Below, piece after piece: positions 5,667 to 6,782 of a DNA stretch of 6,782 nt. This DNA comes from Sporomusa sp. (lineage in GTDB: Bacteria > Bacillota_C > Negativicutes > Sporomusales > Sporomusaceae): the NCBI GenBank assembly GCA_029256645.1, contig JAQSXM010000188.1, forward strand, positions 1 to 6,782, read 5' to 3'. The notes beneath the pieces were generated by a model. It was not told where the DNA came from. It did no database searches and saw nothing but the letters and a program-made list of their open reading frames with translations. A program made the position numbers and the translations under genes. Position 1 is the first letter of the stretch. Every line of letters begins with the position of its first letter.

Positions 5667-6782
5667 CTATAGCAACGCCAGTGCTTGTGCAAGATCGATA
5701 ATAATATCTTCCGGGTCTTCCAGCCCAACCGACAGCCTAATAAGACCATCACTAATACCCACTTTTAGACGTTCTTCCCGGGGAATTGGTGAATGAGTCA
5801 TCGATGCGGGATGCTGAATCAGTGTTTCAGTGTCACCAAGACTCACTGCCAGTGCACAAAGCGTAACATTATTCATGATTAAACGCCCTGCATCCACGCC
5901 GCCGATTACCTCAAAGCTAATAATAGCCCCAAAGCCGGACATTTGTGTTAAAGCAAGCTGATGTTGGGGATGATTTTTCAAACCCGGGTAATACACCTTT
6001 TTCACTTTCTGATGATTGTCTAGATATTGAGCAACCTGCATGGCATTTTTACAATGGCGCTCCATGCGAACGCCGAGGGTTTTCAGCCCGCGCAGAGTCA
6101 GCCACGCATTAAACGGGCTGATACAGCCACCGGTAATATCTTTTACTCCCACAAAGCGAACCTGATTAATAAAGTCTCTTTTCCCTAAAACAACACCGGC
6201 GACAACATCACCATGCCCGTTAATATATTTAGTGGCACTATGTACAACGATATCAGCACCTAATTCCAGCGGGCGTTGGCAATACGGAGACATAAAGGTA
6301 TTGTCTACAACAAGCTGTGCATTGTAAGCATGCACCAGCTTAGCAGTTTCAGCAATATCAATAATTGTTAGTGTTGGATTGGCCGGGGTCTCAATATATA
6401 CAACCTTTGTATTTGGTTGCATCGCTTTGCGGATATTCTCTGGATCAGCTGCATTCACAAAGGTGACCTCAATCCCAAACTTAGGCATGCTATGAGACAA
6501 AAGAGCATGGGTACACCCGTATAGGGTATCAGCGGCAATAATATGATCGCCACTGCTGCAAAGCGTCCACAGCGAGGCTGCAATCGCCGTCATACCAGAA
6601 GCAACCGCTATGGCTGCTTCTGCTTTCTCAAGTGCTGCCATTTTTAATTCAAGTGCCTGTTGGGTTGGATTGCCTAACCGGGTATAGATAAAGCCCTCTT
6701 CTTCCAAAGCAAATCTGGCGGCACCTTGTTCAGCAGTGTCAAATACAAAAGTTGATGTCTGATAGATCGGGGTCGATAGCGC
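5667..6782 (-). CDS. megL: Methionine gamma-lyase, PLP-dependent (5'-partial)
   Basis: This is a Cys/Met-metabolism PLP enzyme (fold type I, cytoplasmic) expected to convert L-methionine to methanethiol, 2-oxobutanoate and ammonia. The frame is open to the window end, giving 371 residues, with about 26 N-terminal residues missing; the TTG at 6707 is internal. Relative to Pseudomonas putida methionine gamma-lyase as I recall it, key residues line up with a constant offset of 26. These are YTR (Y33, R35; Tyr59, Arg61), LYGC (Y88, C90; Tyr114, Cys116), D160 (Asp186), the PLP lysine K185 in SATKY (Lys211), KD at 214-215 (Lys240-Asp241) and R349 in LIRLSVGLE (Arg375). The active-site cysteine and the KD pair favour methionine gamma-lyase over cystathionine gamma-synthase/lyase or O-acetylhomoserine sulfhydrylase, although side activities are common. 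It reads away from the window end toward the yjdM-like gene. Its promoter is outside the window, so regulation cannot be judged. Confidence 0.92.
   Translation of the reverse strand, partial: ALSTPIYQTSTFVFDTAEQGAARFALEEEGFIYTRLGNPTQQALELKMAALEKAEAAIAVASGMTAIAASLWTLCSSGDHIIAADTLYGCTHALLSHSMPKFGIEVTFVNAADPENIRKAMQPNTKVVYIETPANPTLTIIDIAETAKLVHAYNAQLVVDNTFMSPYCQRPLELGADIVVHSATKYINGHGDVVAGVVLGKRDFINQVRFVGVKDITGGCISPFNAWLTLRGLKTLGVRMERHCKNAMQVAQYLDNHQKVKKVYYPGLKNHPQHQLALTQMSGFGAIISFEVIGGVDAGRLIMNNVTLCALAVSLGDTETLIQHPASMTHSPIPREERLKVGISDGLIRLSVGLEDPEDIIIDLAQALALL

Noticed and set aside
5561..5752. N-terminal extension of the yjdM-like gene
   Set aside because: It overlaps the megL 3' end, has no family similarity, and the ATG at 5560 has its own ribosome binding site and gives the exact family length.
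6705..6707. TTG as megL start
   Set aside because: In-frame sequence upstream to the window edge encodes the conserved [18 protein letters not shown] region of the enzyme, so the gene continues beyond the window.
1..6782. CRISPR array, tRNA/rRNA gene, riboswitch or insertion sequence
   Set aside because: No regularly spaced repeats, tRNA-like cloverleaf, recognisable riboswitch core, transposase or terminal inverted repeats were seen on either strand by eye.

Overview
The window looks like a chromosomal segment of an anaerobic, mid-GC member of the Firmicutes. My best guess is the Negativicutes/Sporomusaceae, based on strong AAGGAGG ribosome binding sites in front of every operon gene, the general look of the proteins, and a methionine gamma-lyase next to an amino-acid ABC transporter. 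This placement is inference: no rRNA or other phylogenetic marker is present.

Positions 1-4058 (+ strand) hold a compact branched-chain amino acid (HAAT/Liv) ABC transporter operon in the classical order: the C-terminal part of the extracytoplasmic binding protein (cut by the window edge), then permeases LivH and LivM, then ATPases LivG and LivF. Gaps are 33 bp, 2 bp, an ATGA overlap, and 1 bp, with each Shine-Dalgarno site near or inside the end of the preceding gene, so the five genes are almost certainly cotranscribed and translationally coupled. The binding protein captures the ligand outside the cytoplasmic membrane, LivH and LivM form the channel, and LivG and LivF power import. A strong hairpin at 4081-4130 ends the operon and can also serve the convergent gene.

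Positions 4132-5660 are clearly more AT-rich. They hold two minus-strand genes. The first is a radical SAM protein with a C-terminal SPASM-like auxiliary-cluster region and no recognisable partner. The second is a small zinc-ribbon protein of the PhnA/YjdM family with its own likely promoter and terminator. Hand counts of 60-base lines give 16, 16 and 17 G+C in the radical SAM gene (from 4141, 4441, 4741) and 19 and 16 in the yjdM-like gene (from 5281, 5401). Sampled liv lines give 35 and 31 (from 1321, 2221), and megL lines give 37 and 28 (from 6061, 6241).

Positions 5667-6782 (- strand) carry most of a PLP-dependent methionine gamma-lyase, whose first ~26 codons lie beyond the window end. 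It would cleave methionine to methanethiol, 2-oxobutanoate and ammonia.

Most of the window is ordinary metabolism and transport. The least explained part is the AT-rich interval with the orphan radical SAM/SPASM gene and its leader region. I do not see a clear new multi-gene system.
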